A stretch of DNA of 33,978 nt from Clostridia bacterium. GTDB taxonomy: Bacteria > Bacillota > Clostridia > Oscillospirales > CAG-272. A program made the translations under genes and the position numbers. Location: NCBI GenBank assembly GCA_017399305.1, contig JAFQDK010000002.1, forward strand, positions 1 to 33,978. The letters are read 5' to 3'. Below the pieces are notes generated by a model. That model did no database searches, was not told the DNA's origin, and saw only the letters and a list, made by a program, of their open reading frames with translations. Below, one piece after another: positions 1-7,337 of the stretch; within the stretch, counting starts at the first letter, position 1, and the number at the start of each line of letters is the position of its first letter.

Positions 1-67
1 GCCTAAAAATCTGTAAAAAAGACGGGTTCCCCGGCTTTTTTACTCCTTAAAGGGGCGGTCGCGGTGA
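1..67. repeat. Terminal direct repeat, left copy
   Basis: These 67 bases are identical to the last 67 bases of the window (33912-33978). The copy contains a terminator-like hairpin at 15-41 (A-run, GACGGG, short loop, CCCGGC, T-run) and the start of a GC-rich palindrome. The identity is seen directly. It may be an assembly overlap of a circular path or two copies of a dispersed repeat at which assembly stopped. The second is favoured because the enclosed genes are chromosomal housekeeping genes. Confidence 0.9.
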
Positions 68-121
68 GCGACATGCGAATGTACGCCCCTCTACACTTTA
101 AAATGCTTGCATTTTAAAGTG
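51..121. repeat. GC-rich palindrome followed by a perfect AT-rich inverted repeat
   Basis: Positions 51-57 (AGGGGCG) pair with 84-90 (CGCCCCT) around a GC-rich centre. Immediately after, 94-106 and 109-121 form a perfect 13-bp inverted repeat (CACTTTAAAATGC and its complement) with a 2-nt loop. The region lies between the window edge and the terminator of the cyclophilin gene, and I see no coding sequence in it. It looks like the tail of the dispersed repeat that forms the window ends. Confidence 0.65.
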
Positions 122-145
122 ATTATATAATCATTAATTTAGAAA

Positions 146-182
146 GCAAAAAAGAGGTTGTTAAATTACAACCTCTTTTTGC
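146..182 (-). terminator. Rho-independent terminator after cyclophilin gene
   Basis: An almost perfect hairpin has arms GCAAAAAAGAGGTTGT and ACAACCTCTTTTTGC, with A/T runs on both sides. On the minus strand it lies just past the stop codon of the cyclophilin gene at 188. The flanking runs would let it act in either direction. Confidence 0.85.
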
Positions 183-187
183 TTTTA

Positions 188-661
188 TTAGTCAATCCAA
201 GTAACCTTCTTCATTACCATGTCAATTCTGGGACGATCGTTGTAATCGGTTGCTACCTCGGCAATCTCGTCTACAACTTCCATACCCTCGACTACCTTGC
301 CGAAAGCAGCATACTGGCCGTCAAGGAAAAGCGCATCGGCATGCACGATGAAGAACTGAGAAGATGCGGAATCCGGATGCTGTGAACGCGCCATGGAAAT
401 TACACCGCGAACATGGCTGATAGGATTCAGATGACCGTTCATTGCGAACTCGCCGATGATATTCTCACCACTGCCGCCGCAACCTGTGCCTGTCGGGTCG
501 CCACCTTGAATCATAAAGCCGTTAATAACACGGTGGAAAATAAGTCCGTCATAAAAGCCCTCTTTAACAAGCTTTTCAAAATTTGCCGCTGTTTGGGGCG
601 CTGCAACATTATCAAGTTCAACTTTGATAATTCCGCCGTTTTCCATTTCAATCTGTACCAT
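188..661 (-). CDS. ppiB: Peptidyl-prolyl cis-trans isomerase, cyclophilin type
   Basis: A 157-residue single-domain cyclophilin that catalyses proline cis-trans isomerisation during protein folding. There is no signal peptide, so it is expected in the cytoplasm. Seen motifs are FHRVI (42-46) with the catalytic Arg44, GFMIQGGD (48-55), SQFFI and FGKV, in the family order and at the family's usual bacterial length. The ATG has an AGGAAG ribosome binding site about eight bases upstream. It is the last gene of a minus-strand group (upp, RluA-type synthase, ppiB) and ends just before a strong terminator. The 17-bp gap to the upstream gene suggests co-transcription. Family assignment is secure; the client proteins are unknown. 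Confidence 0.95.
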   Translation of the reverse strand: MVQIEMENGGIIKVELDNVAAPQTAANFEKLVKEGFYDGLIFHRVINGFMIQGGDPTGTGCGGSGENIIGEFAMNGHLNPISHVRGVISMARSQHPDSASSQFFIVHADALFLDGQYAAFGKVVEGMEVVDEIAEVATDYNDRPRIDMVMKKVTWID

Positions 662-678
662 TTTATTTACTTCCTTTC

Positions 679-1650
679 TTATTTAAAATCCTCTGTGAAC
701 CAAACTGCAGATTTAGGAATTGAAAATTCTTTGCCGCAAAGATATCCCAGCGCGCCGCTTTTATCTGCAAAATCAAAACGAAGTTTATATGAATAAAGCG
801 CCTGGAATTTATACCCCTTTACTCTGTCTTCACGGTTTACACCGTATTTACCATCACCAAGCAATGGATGCCCGATATATGAAAACTGCGCACGAATCTG
901 GTGTGTTCTTCCGGTAAGAAGTTCGACCTCAAGGAGCGAGTTGCCGTCTTTTTCGGCAATAACTTTATACTTAGTGCCTATGCTCTTTGCATCACGAGGT
1001 TTATTTGAGGCTTCATATATCTTAACAGTATTGGTTTTGCTGTCTTTTTTTAACCACGCATGGAGAGTATCACTCTTTTTACGCAAGATACCATGAACAG
1101 CACAAAGATAAAACTTTGAAGTCTGCCCATCACGAATCTTTTCATTCATAACACGAAGCGCCTCGGCATTCTTTGCAAGTATAACAATGCCGCCGGTATT
1201 TCTGTCTATACGGTTGCAAAGCGCAGGAGCAAATGACTGCTCTTTATCCGGTTCATATTCGCCTTTTTGAAAAAGATATGCCTTTGCATGAAACAAAAGT
1301 GTATTATTCTGCCCCTCTTTATCATCATGTACCAAAACGCCGGGACGTTTTGAAAGCAGCATGATATTATTATCCTCATAGACAATATCAAGATTTGTAC
1401 GCACTCTTGACAGTGCCTCGGCAGTGCCGCTCTTTTCGCCACCCTCAAAAAACTCCTCAGCTATAAAAAGCTGAAGCGTATCTCCCTCGGAAAGCATCTG
1501 ATTATTCTCGGCGCGCTTGCGGTTGACCTTTATCTTTTTTTGCCGTATCAACCTGTACATAAGCGACGGTGGCATACCGTAAAGCGTTTTGGTAAGAAAC
1601 TTATCAAGGCGCTGCCCTGCATCATTTTTACCTACAATGAGTTCGCGCAT
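679..1650 (-). CDS. RluA-family 23S rRNA/tRNA pseudouridine synthase
   Basis: A 323-residue protein that converts uridine to pseudouridine in structured RNA. An S4-like RNA-binding domain occupies roughly residues 1-65, followed by the catalytic domain with NRIDRNTGG (catalytic Asp149) and, later, GRTHQIRAQF and HPLLGDGKYG, all hallmarks of the RluA/RluC/RluD group. The target site cannot be told from the sequence, so no gene symbol is given. The ATG at 1650 has a GGAGG five bases upstream. That ribosome binding site directly follows a terminator hairpin which separates it from upp, so expression probably depends on read-through or on a promoter not recognised here. ppiB follows after 17 bp. 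Confidence 0.92.
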   Translation of the reverse strand: MRELIVGKNDAGQRLDKFLTKTLYGMPPSLMYRLIRQKKIKVNRKRAENNQMLSEGDTLQLFIAEEFFEGGEKSGTAEALSRVRTNLDIVYEDNNIMLLSKRPGVLVHDDKEGQNNTLLFHAKAYLFQKGEYEPDKEQSFAPALCNRIDRNTGGIVILAKNAEALRVMNEKIRDGQTSKFYLCAVHGILRKKSDTLHAWLKKDSKTNTVKIYEASNKPRDAKSIGTKYKVIAEKDGNSLLEVELLTGRTHQIRAQFSYIGHPLLGDGKYGVNREDRVKGYKFQALYSYKLRFDFADKSGALGYLCGKEFSIPKSAVWFTEDFK

Positions 1651-1660
1651 TAGTCCTCCG

Positions 1661-1689
1661 AAAAAGATGGGGTTTTAAAAACCCCATCT
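1661..1689 (-). terminator. Terminator between upp and the RluA-type synthase gene
   Basis: AGATGGGGTTT (1665-1675) pairs perfectly with AAACCCCATCT (1679-1689). On the minus strand the stem is followed by a run of five T and then, without a gap, the GGAGG ribosome binding site of the next gene. It would end most upp transcripts. Confidence 0.8.
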
Positions 1690-1695
1690 ATCATT

Positions 1696-2325
1696 TTATT
1701 TTGTGCCGAAAATACGGTCGCCCGCATCACCAAGGCCGGGAAGAATGTATTTGTGATCGTTAAGCTGACGGTCAAGTGCCGCAACATAAATATCAACATC
1801 TGGATGTGCCTCCTGCAAAGCTGCCACACCTTCGGGCGCTGCAACAAGACACATGAACTTGATATTTACTACTCCTCTGTCCTTGAGAAGTTTGATAGCG
1901 TCAATCGCACTACCACCGGTTGCAAGCATGGGGTCAACAACGATAACTATACGGCTTTCAATATTCTCAGGCATCTTGCAGTAATACTCAACAGGAAGAT
2001 GTGTTTCAGGATCGCGGTAAAGACCGATGTGTCCTACCTTTGCAACAGGAACAAGCTTGAGAAGCCCATCAACCATACCAAGACCAGCACGGAGAATCGG
2101 TACTATCGCAAGTTTTTCACCTGCAATACGCTTGCCTTGCATAGTTTCAAGAGGTGTTTCAATAGTGTACTCTTCAGTGGGAAGATCTCTTGTAACCTCA
2201 TAGCCCATAAGCATGGCAATTTCATTGAGAAGCTCACGGAAATCTTTAGATCCGGTCTCAACCTGACGCATGATAGAAAGCTTATGTGTAATCAGGGGGT
2301 GATCAAATACATGAAGTTTGCTCAT
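1696..2325 (-). CDS. upp: Uracil phosphoribosyltransferase
   Basis: A 209-residue pyrimidine-salvage enzyme that makes UMP and pyrophosphate from uracil and PRPP in the cytoplasm. The PRPP-binding loop [12 protein letters not shown] (129-140) and the N-terminal [15 protein letters not shown] segment are diagnostic. [13 protein letters not shown] and the C-terminal [14 protein letters not shown] complete the usual Upp pattern, and the length is that of the family. The ATG is preceded by AGGAGA. It is the first gene after a minus-strand sigma-A-like promoter at 2361-2390, and a terminator follows the stop codon by a few bases, so it may be largely monocistronic. Confidence 0.97.
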   Translation of the reverse strand: MSKLHVFDHPLITHKLSIMRQVETGSKDFRELLNEIAMLMGYEVTRDLPTEEYTIETPLETMQGKRIAGEKLAIVPILRAGLGMVDGLLKLVPVAKVGHIGLYRDPETHLPVEYYCKMPENIESRIVIVVDPMLATGGSAIDAIKLLKDRGVVNIKFMCLVAAPEGVAALQEAHPDVDIYVAALDRQLNDHKYILPGLGDAGDRIFGTK

Positions 2326-2360
2326 TTTTTGTTCTCCTGTATATTTATTTTCTATTTAAT

Positions 2361-2390
2361 AGTATACCATGGATAATACACATACCGCAA
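2361..2390 (-). promoter_or_regulatory. Promoter of upp (minus strand)
   Basis: Read on the minus strand: -35 TTGCGG (2385-2390), an 18-bp spacer and -10 TATACT (2361-2366), followed by a short leader and the ribosome binding site. It is divergent from the mtaB promoter 19 bp away. This is pattern evidence only. Confidence 0.6.
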
Positions 2391-2408
2391 GTTATTTTTC
2401 AATTTTTA

Positions 2409-2437
2409 TTTACAGTTTTCGCAAACTGTAGTATAAT
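2409..2437 (+). promoter_or_regulatory. Promoter of mtaB
   Basis: -35 TTTACA (2409-2414), 17-bp spacer, -10 TATAAT (2432-2437). An inverted repeat ACAGTTT-N4-AAACTGT (2412-2429) fills most of the spacer and may be an operator or chance. The mtaB start lies 27 bp downstream. Confidence 0.8.
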
Positions 2438-2464
2438 ACATATTCAGAAAGCGAGGTGCGGAAA

Positions 2465-3760
2465 ATGGCATACAAGATAAGTGCATACACTCTCGGCTGC
2501 AAGGTGAGCCAATATGAGAGCGAAGCTATACTTGAAGAATCAGAACGACGCGGCTTTGTAATAGCCAACGAAAACGAATCTGCCGACGTTTATATTGTCA
2601 ACACCTGCACCGTCACTGCAGAAGGCGACAGAAAGTGCCGCCAGCTTATCCGCCGGATTGCAAAGAAGTCACCCGATGCAAAAATTCTCGTTTGCGGTTG
2701 CTATTCTCAGGTAGCGCCAAGTGATATAGAAAAGATAGATTGTGTTGATTATATCAGCGGCACACTTGATAAATTAAAGATAATCGACCGCGCGCTTGAC
2801 TTGCTAAAAGGAAATGACATTCCGAGAGTGGAAGTCTCTTCGCTTGAGGATGCAAGCTTTGAGAAAATGCAGATAAAGCGCGCTCCGCGCACACGTGCAT
2901 ATGTAAAAATCGAAGACGGTTGCGAAAACCGATGTGCGTACTGCAAAATACCCGAAGCGCGCGGAAATGTTCGATCTAAATCCATCGCTGATACGATAGA
3001 GGAAGTTCAAATGCTTGCCGCAAGCGGTGTAAAAGAAGTTGTTCTCACCGGAATTGAAACAGCTTCTTTCGGTGCCGATACTGGCGAAAGCCTTGCAGAT
3101 CTTCTCAGCGAAGTTGAAAAAATCGACGGGATCGAGCGTATAAGACTTGGGTCACTCGAACCTACACTAATGCGCCCTGCTTTTATCGAAAAGGTTGCAA
3201 AACTGAAAAAACTGACGCCGCACTTTCATCTGTCAATGCAAAGCGGATGCTCAAAGACACTTGCGGCTATGCGCAGAAAATATAATGCCGATATGGCGAT
3301 AAACAATATCAAAGCTGTCCGTGCGGCAATCGAAGGCGTACAGTTTACAACCGACTTTATTGTAGGTTTCCCCGGAGAATCGGACGAAGATTTTCAAACT
3401 ACAATTGATTTTGTAAAAGAGGCTCGTTTTCTTGACACGCATATATTCAAGTATTCAAAGCGTGCCGGCACTGTTGCGGCAACTATGAAAGAGCAGATTC
3501 CTGAGGAGATAAAGCATGAGCGCTCACAAAAGCTCATCACTTTATGCAAGAATATAACAAATGATATCTTAAATGAAGAAATCTCTCTTCGCCCATGCCA
3601 AAAGGTTTTGTTTGAACAAAAAATTGACGGCATGTGGTGTGGACATACCGCTTCATTTATTGAAGTTCGTGTAGCTTGCAAAAATGATCTTCACGGTGTT
3701 TTTGCTGATGTACGGCTAACATCTACCAATGGTGAACACATGATAGGAGAACTTATATGA
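2465..3760 (+). CDS. mtaB: tRNA (t6A37)-methylthiotransferase MtaB
   Basis: A 431-residue radical-SAM methylthiotransferase that inserts a methylthio group into threonylcarbamoyl-adenosine 37 of ANN-decoding tRNAs. The N-terminal cluster-binding cysteines are Cys12 (in YTLGCKVSQYES, the MtaB signature), Cys48 (in NTCTVT) and the GCY cysteine near 79. The radical-SAM motif CENRCAYC is at 153-160, and the C-terminal ~60 residues resemble a TRAM RNA-binding domain. I chose the ATG at 2465 because an AGGTG ribosome binding site lies six bases before it; the GTG at 2456 would lie inside that site. The stop codon overlaps the next gene (ATGA). MtaB is preferred over MiaB or RimO because of YTLGCK and the MRRKYN segment. 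Confidence 0.93.
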   Translation: MAYKISAYTLGCKVSQYESEAILEESERRGFVIANENESADVYIVNTCTVTAEGDRKCRQLIRRIAKKSPDAKILVCGCYSQVAPSDIEKIDCVDYISGTLDKLKIIDRALDLLKGNDIPRVEVSSLEDASFEKMQIKRAPRTRAYVKIEDGCENRCAYCKIPEARGNVRSKSIADTIEEVQMLAASGVKEVVLTGIETASFGADTGESLADLLSEVEKIDGIERIRLGSLEPTLMRPAFIEKVAKLKKLTPHFHLSMQSGCSKTLAAMRRKYNADMAINNIKAVRAAIEGVQFTTDFIVGFPGESDEDFQTTIDFVKEARFLDTHIFKYSKRAGTVAATMKEQIPEEIKHERSQKLITLCKNITNDILNEEISLRPCQKVLFEQKIDGMWCGHTASFIEVRVACKNDLHGVFADVRLTSTNGEHMIGELI

Positions 3761-4431
3761 AGGATTTGCAAAGAAATGACGTTCCCGCAACCAACCAAGT
3801 AAAAAAGAGCGTTTTTATTCATGAAAACACCGGAATAAGAATTCTGTTTGCAGGAAATTCAATAACAAAGCACTCCCCTCGCCCTGCAATGGGATGGGAA
3901 AACGACTGCGGCATGGCAGCATCAGACATCAACCATGACTATGTACATCTGCTTCTCGAAAGAATCAAGCAATACGATAAGAACGTGGCATGGGCAATTG
4001 CTCAGGTAGGCGGATACGAAGCCAATCTGCTTAACGGCGCCAAACCGGCTGACAACCACAGCGAAGCGGCAGACTTCGATGCCGACATAATTATTATGTT
4101 CTACGGTGCAAATACACCTAAAGAGTATGACCAAATGACAGATCCGCCACGCACTTTTGCATCCGCGTATGAAGAAATGCGTTGTTTTCTTGACAAAAAC
4201 GCTACAGCAAAGTTTTTACACGGTCAAGGTTTTTATGTAAGACCTAAACTTGATGAAGAAAAAAAGAAGATCTGCGACAAATATGGCGACGCTTGGGTCT
4301 CTCTCGGCGATATCGGGACAAGAGAAGATACACACGGCAGATTCAATCATCCAAGCGACCTTGGCATGCAAATTATTGCTGATGCTTTTTGGGAAAAGAT
4401 GGAACCAATTATAAAAGAAATACTTTTTTAA
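3757..4431 (+). CDS. SGNH/GDSL-family hydrolase
   Basis: A 224-residue esterase or lipase-like protein of the SGNH superfamily. Block I is FAGNSIT (31-37) with Ser35 as the expected nucleophile, block III is YGANT with Asn118, and the C-terminal NHPSDLG supplies His197. No signal peptide or membrane segment is seen, so it should act in the cytoplasm; the substrate is unknown. It overlaps the mtaB stop codon by four bases (ATGA), so the two are translationally coupled. There is no obvious functional link with tRNA thiolation. No clear terminator follows before the rpmB promoter. Superfamily call is good; substrate specificity cannot be inferred. Confidence 0.85.
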   Translation: MKDLQRNDVPATNQVKKSVFIHENTGIRILFAGNSITKHSPRPAMGWENDCGMAASDINHDYVHLLLERIKQYDKNVAWAIAQVGGYEANLLNGAKPADNHSEAADFDADIIIMFYGANTPKEYDQMTDPPRTFASAYEEMRCFLDKNATAKFLHGQGFYVRPKLDEEKKKICDKYGDAWVSLGDIGTREDTHGRFNHPSDLGMQIIADAFWEKMEPIIKEILF

Positions 4432-4449
4432 AAAAATTGTAAATTCCTC

Positions 4450-4478
4450 TTGCTTTTTTTAAATCGCTATGCTATAAT
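4450..4478 (+). promoter_or_regulatory. Promoter of rpmB
   Basis: -35 TTGCTT (4450-4455), 17-bp spacer, -10 TATAAT (4473-4478). It gives an AT-rich leader of about 65 nt before the L28 start. No T-box or known ribosomal leader fold was recognised in it. Confidence 0.8.
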
Positions 4479-4548
4479 ATCGGGTGTCCGCGTAGAGATA
4501 ATAATATTAATAATATAAATTACCGCTTATTTGGGAGGTGCAATTCAC

Positions 4549-4737
4549 ATGGCAAAGTGCAGCGTATGCAACAAGGGTGTGACCTTCGGTCACAATGTTT
4601 CTCACTCAAACCGCAAGACCAACAGAACCTGGAAGCCCAACATCAGAAAGGTGAAGGCTGTTGTTAACGGAACACCTAAGACTGTTTATGTATGTTCTCG
4701 TTGTCTCCGCAGTGGCAAGGTTGAGCGCGCTATCTAA
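4549..4737 (+). CDS. rpmB: Large ribosomal subunit protein bL28
   Basis: A 62-residue ribosomal protein of the 50S subunit, of normal length. The N-terminal MAKCSVCNKGVTFGHNVSHS and the second cysteine pair in VCSRCLRSGKV give the zinc-binding (C+) form of L28. The in-frame ATG at 4549 is used because GGGAGGTG lies eight bases upstream; the earlier in-frame codon would add residues absent from the family. It stands alone between its own strong promoter and a strong terminator. Confidence 0.97.
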   Translation: MAKCSVCNKGVTFGHNVSHSNRKTNRTWKPNIRKVKAVVNGTPKTVYVCSRCLRSGKVERAI

Positions 4738-4757
4738 GAAACATATTTGCAAAAAAG

Positions 4758-4786
4758 AGGCAGACAAAAGTCTGCCTTATTTTTTT
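4758..4786 (+). terminator. Terminator after rpmB
   Basis: AGGCAGAC (4758-4765), AAAA loop, GTCTGCCT (4770-4777), then a T-rich run to 4786. The ribosome binding site of the next gene starts only a few bases later, so that gene relies on read-through or on an unseen promoter. Confidence 0.9.
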
Positions 4787-4802
4787 ACCCAAGGAGAGCA
4801 TC

Positions 4803-5576
4803 ATGAAAAACAAGCTTAATATAAAAGCATGGGCATGGCTTATCGCAGGAATTATACTTGTTTGTTATTACTTTATAGAATCTTTGTTTGTTGGATTTAC
4901 ATTTTCACTGCTCTGGTTATGGTGTGCCGGAGGACTTGTATGTATACTCTTTTCTCTACTCACATTTAAACACGGAAAGCTACCTATACCAAAATGGATG
5001 TTTGTCACTGCTTGCATAATCTTATCAATTATTTTTGTCATTTTCTGCGTGCTTGAAGGATTTGTCATTTCTCAAATGGATGCCGTAGGCAAACAAGGTC
5101 TTGACTATATCATTGTGCTTGGTGCCAAAGTAAACCGTAACGGTGTTCCTTCAAAGCCGCTTTACTGGAGAATTGATGCTGCAGAAGAATACTTAATCGA
5201 CAATCCCGATACGATAGCGGTTCTGTCAGGCGGCAAAGGCAACGATGAACCAATCTCTGAAGCGCAGTGCATGTATAATGAACTGGTACAGCGCGGTATA
5301 AGCAGAGACAGACTTATTATTGAAGAAAATTCTACAAGTACAAACGAAAACATACGTTTTACGCTTGATATAATAGGCGACGATGCCGAGTTTGGCATAG
5401 TGACAAACAACTTTCACGTATTTCGCGCTGTAAGAATTGCCGAAAAGGTTACAGGAAGAGCTATAAGCGGTGTTGCATCACACTATAAAGATGCGCTTAT
5501 CGTTCATTACATGGCGCGCGAAGCTATCGGAATTCTAAAGGACACTATCCAGAATAATATGGATATTTTTTATTGA
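4803..5576 (+). CDS. DUF218/YdcF-family membrane protein
   Basis: A 257-residue protein with three predicted membrane helices (about 9-30, 32-54, 66-88) followed by a DUF218 domain (about 100-235). The domain shows YIIVLGAKV, VLSGGKGNDEPISEA, RLIIEENSTSTNEN and IVTNNFHVFRA, the usual order of the YdcF/SanA/ElyC group. Members of this group affect cell-envelope integrity, but their reaction is not established. AAGGAG lies seven bases before the ATG. There is no recognisable promoter between the rpmB terminator and the gene, so low read-through expression is possible. Family call is firm; the function is unknown. Confidence 0.85.
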   Translation: MKNKLNIKAWAWLIAGIILVCYYFIESLFVGFTFSLLWLWCAGGLVCILFSLLTFKHGKLPIPKWMFVTACIILSIIFVIFCVLEGFVISQMDAVGKQGLDYIIVLGAKVNRNGVPSKPLYWRIDAAEEYLIDNPDTIAVLSGGKGNDEPISEAQCMYNELVQRGISRDRLIIEENSTSTNENIRFTLDIIGDDAEFGIVTNNFHVFRAVRIAEKVTGRAISGVASHYKDALIVHYMAREAIGILKDTIQNNMDIFY

Positions 5577-5625
5577 TTTTTCAATATAACAGTTTGATAA
5601 ATAAAAAATTGGAGAAGTATTTACT

Positions 5626-6339
5626 ATGGCTATGTGGAATCCATGGCGCGGTTGTAAAAAATTCAGTGAAGGATGTCTGCATTGCTATATACATAAAGGC
5701 GATGCAAAACGTGGTGTTAACACGAACGACATTGTAAAAACAAAAGATTTTTACAAGCCTATTGAGCAGTTAAAAAGTGGAAACTACAAAATGAAATCTG
5801 GGATAGTTTATCTTTGTTTTTCAACAGATTTCCTGATAGAAGAAGCAGACGTTTGGCTTAAAGTGTGCTGGGATATGATAAAAAAGCGACAGGACTGCAC
5901 TTTTCTTTTTCTCACCAAACGTATAGAAAGATTTGAAGATTGTATTCCTGACGATTGGGGCGACGGATATGATAATGTTGTTGTATGCTGCACCGTTGAA
6001 ACTCAAAAAAATGCAGATAAAAGATTGTCATTATTTAAATCACTTCCGATAAAACACAAATGTATTACTGCACAACCGTTGCTTGAAAAAATACATATTG
6101 AACCGTATCTTAATAATATCGAACTTGTAGTTGTCGGTGGAGAGTCGGATAATTGCGCGCGACCGTTTGATTATGATTGGGCACTTGACATCAGAGAACA
6201 ATGTATTCGCAAAAAAGTATCCTTTGAGTTCAGGCAATGCGGAACTCATTTTATCAAAGATGGTAAAGAATACAAATTGCAAACAAAAGACCTGTGCAGT
6301 CAAGCGAGAAAAGCAGGAATAGATTTTAATGCTCACTGA
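5626..6339 (+). CDS. DUF5131 (phage Gp37/Gp68-like) family protein
   Basis: A 237-residue protein opening with WNPWRGCKKFSEGCLHCY (4-21). The cysteines at 10, 17 and 20 match the conserved N-terminal cluster of the DUF5131 family, which resembles an iron-sulfur or radical-SAM site. FLTKRIERF, VVCCTVETQ and VVVGGESD are further family features. The family is frequent in phages and mobile islands; its reaction is not known. The ATG is preceded by GGAGA. Only a weak promoter candidate lies in the 49-bp AT-rich gap upstream. The flanking genes are chromosomal and no phage genes are near, so it is either a captured gene or a resident copy. Base composition is more AT-rich than its neighbours to the eye. 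Confidence 0.8.
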   Translation: MAMWNPWRGCKKFSEGCLHCYIHKGDAKRGVNTNDIVKTKDFYKPIEQLKSGNYKMKSGIVYLCFSTDFLIEEADVWLKVCWDMIKKRQDCTFLFLTKRIERFEDCIPDDWGDGYDNVVVCCTVETQKNADKRLSLFKSLPIKHKCITAQPLLEKIHIEPYLNNIELVVVGGESDNCARPFDYDWALDIREQCIRKKVSFEFRQCGTHFIKDGKEYKLQTKDLCSQARKAGIDFNAH

Positions 6340-6378
6340 TACCCCCCATTTGTAGAATCAAATATTGAATTTTGATCT

Positions 6379-6413
6379 AAAAAGGTATTGCATTTTTATG
6401 CAATACCTTTTTG
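6379..6413 (+). terminator. Terminator after the DUF5131 gene
   Basis: AAAAGGTATTGCAT pairs with ATGCAATACCTTTT around a short T-rich loop, ending in a T-run. The 162-bp gap between genes holds this hairpin and the next promoter and nothing else recognisable. Confidence 0.85.
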
Positions 6414-6441
6414 TATAAAACGCAAAATATACATTTTTTTG

Positions 6442-6470
6442 TTGACATTGGGAATTTTTTGTATTAAAAT
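6442..6470 (+). promoter_or_regulatory. Promoter of the vanW-like / dltA-like / dltC-like unit
   Basis: Perfect -35 TTGACA (6442-6447), 17-bp spacer, -10 TAAAAT (6465-6470), followed by a leader of roughly 25 nt and the GAGAGG ribosome binding site. No operator palindrome was recognised around it, so expression may be constitutive. Confidence 0.85.
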
Positions 6471-6500
6471 ATATTAAATTATGCATTTGAGAGGTATAAA

Positions 6501-7337
6501 ATGGCAAGAAAACTTTTTTGCGAACTTCATCCCATCTGCTATGAAATTTCATGGAAAAAGGAGATTTTAAAACGCCACATTGAAGACTTTTTCAGTAGCG
6601 AAAAAATCTCCAAAAACCACAAGGAAAAAGAACTGCCAAACATTGTTAAAGGACACAGTTCTATTCTCATCAGAAAACTTCACGGCGTCGATATTGTTCT
6701 CCAGCAAAACAAAGTAACAAACATCGAACTTGCCTGTGAAAAAATCAGCGGTATAGTAATTCGCCCAGGTGAAACATTTTCATATTGGGAAACCGTAAAA
6801 AGACCAACCGTGCGTAATGGATATAAAGACGGTCTTGTTATCCTCAAGGGCGGTATTTCATCCGGTATAGGCGGCGGACTTTGCCAGATGGCAAACATGA
6901 TCCACTGGCTTGTACTCAACAGCCCCCTTACCGTCACAGAACTTCACCATCACAGTGATGCGCTCTTCCCCGATGAGCGCCGCCGTGTTCCCTTTGGCAC
7001 CGGTACCTCTGTAAGCTACAATAATGTTGATTACCGTTTTAAAAACACTACCGATCAAGCTGTTCAGCTTATAGTATGGTGTGAAAACGGCGAACTTTGC
7101 GGTGAGCTTCGCAGTGAGAAGCCATTCCCATACAGATATAAAATCGTAGAGGAGAATCACCATTTCCGCAAAGAGGGCGAAAAGTATTACAGAATATCTC
7201 AGGTTTACCGTATCGTTATTGACCGTGAAAGCGGTGAAGAAATCCGCAAGGAGTTGATCCTTGACAATCACTCAGAAGTAATGTATGACTACAGCCTGAT
7301 TCCTCAGGAGCAAATCAGGAGTGAAACAAATGTTTGA
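6501..7337 (+). CDS. VanW-family protein
   Basis: A 278-residue VanW-family protein, the length of VanW from VanB-type vancomycin resistance clusters. The VanW domain covers about residues 83-200 and shows RPGETFSYW, GGGLCQMANM (Cys128) and ELHHHSD (His149-151), the invariant positions of the family. No signal peptide or membrane segment is seen, so the protein should be cytoplasmic. The biochemical role of VanW is not established. It is the first gene of a three-gene unit: its last eight bases overlap the ATG of the adenylation enzyme. No vanHAX, vanRS or vanY is present, so this is no evidence of vancomycin resistance. The conserved Cys and His residues could be catalytic (inference). Confidence 0.9.
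   Translation: MARKLFCELHPICYEISWKKEILKRHIEDFFSSEKISKNHKEKELPNIVKGHSSILIRKLHGVDIVLQQNKVTNIELACEKISGIVIRPGETFSYWETVKRPTVRNGYKDGLVILKGGISSGIGGGLCQMANMIHWLVLNSPLTVTELHHHSDALFPDERRRVPFGTGTSVSYNNVDYRFKNTTDQAVQLIVWCENGELCGELRSEKPFPYRYKIVEENHHFRKEGEKYYRISQVYRIVIDRESGEEIRKELILDNHSEVMYDYSLIPQEQIRSETNV

Noticed and set aside
5577-5625. Promoter upstream of the DUF5131 gene
   Set aside because: TTGATT and GATAAA at about 17 bp spacing can be picked out, but this AT-rich gap offers many such pairs; too weak to list.
6501-7337. Vancomycin resistance cluster
   Set aside because: Only a VanW-family protein is present. No ligase, dehydrogenase, dipeptidase or two-component genes of the van clusters are nearby, and VanW homologues are common in sensitive Clostridia.
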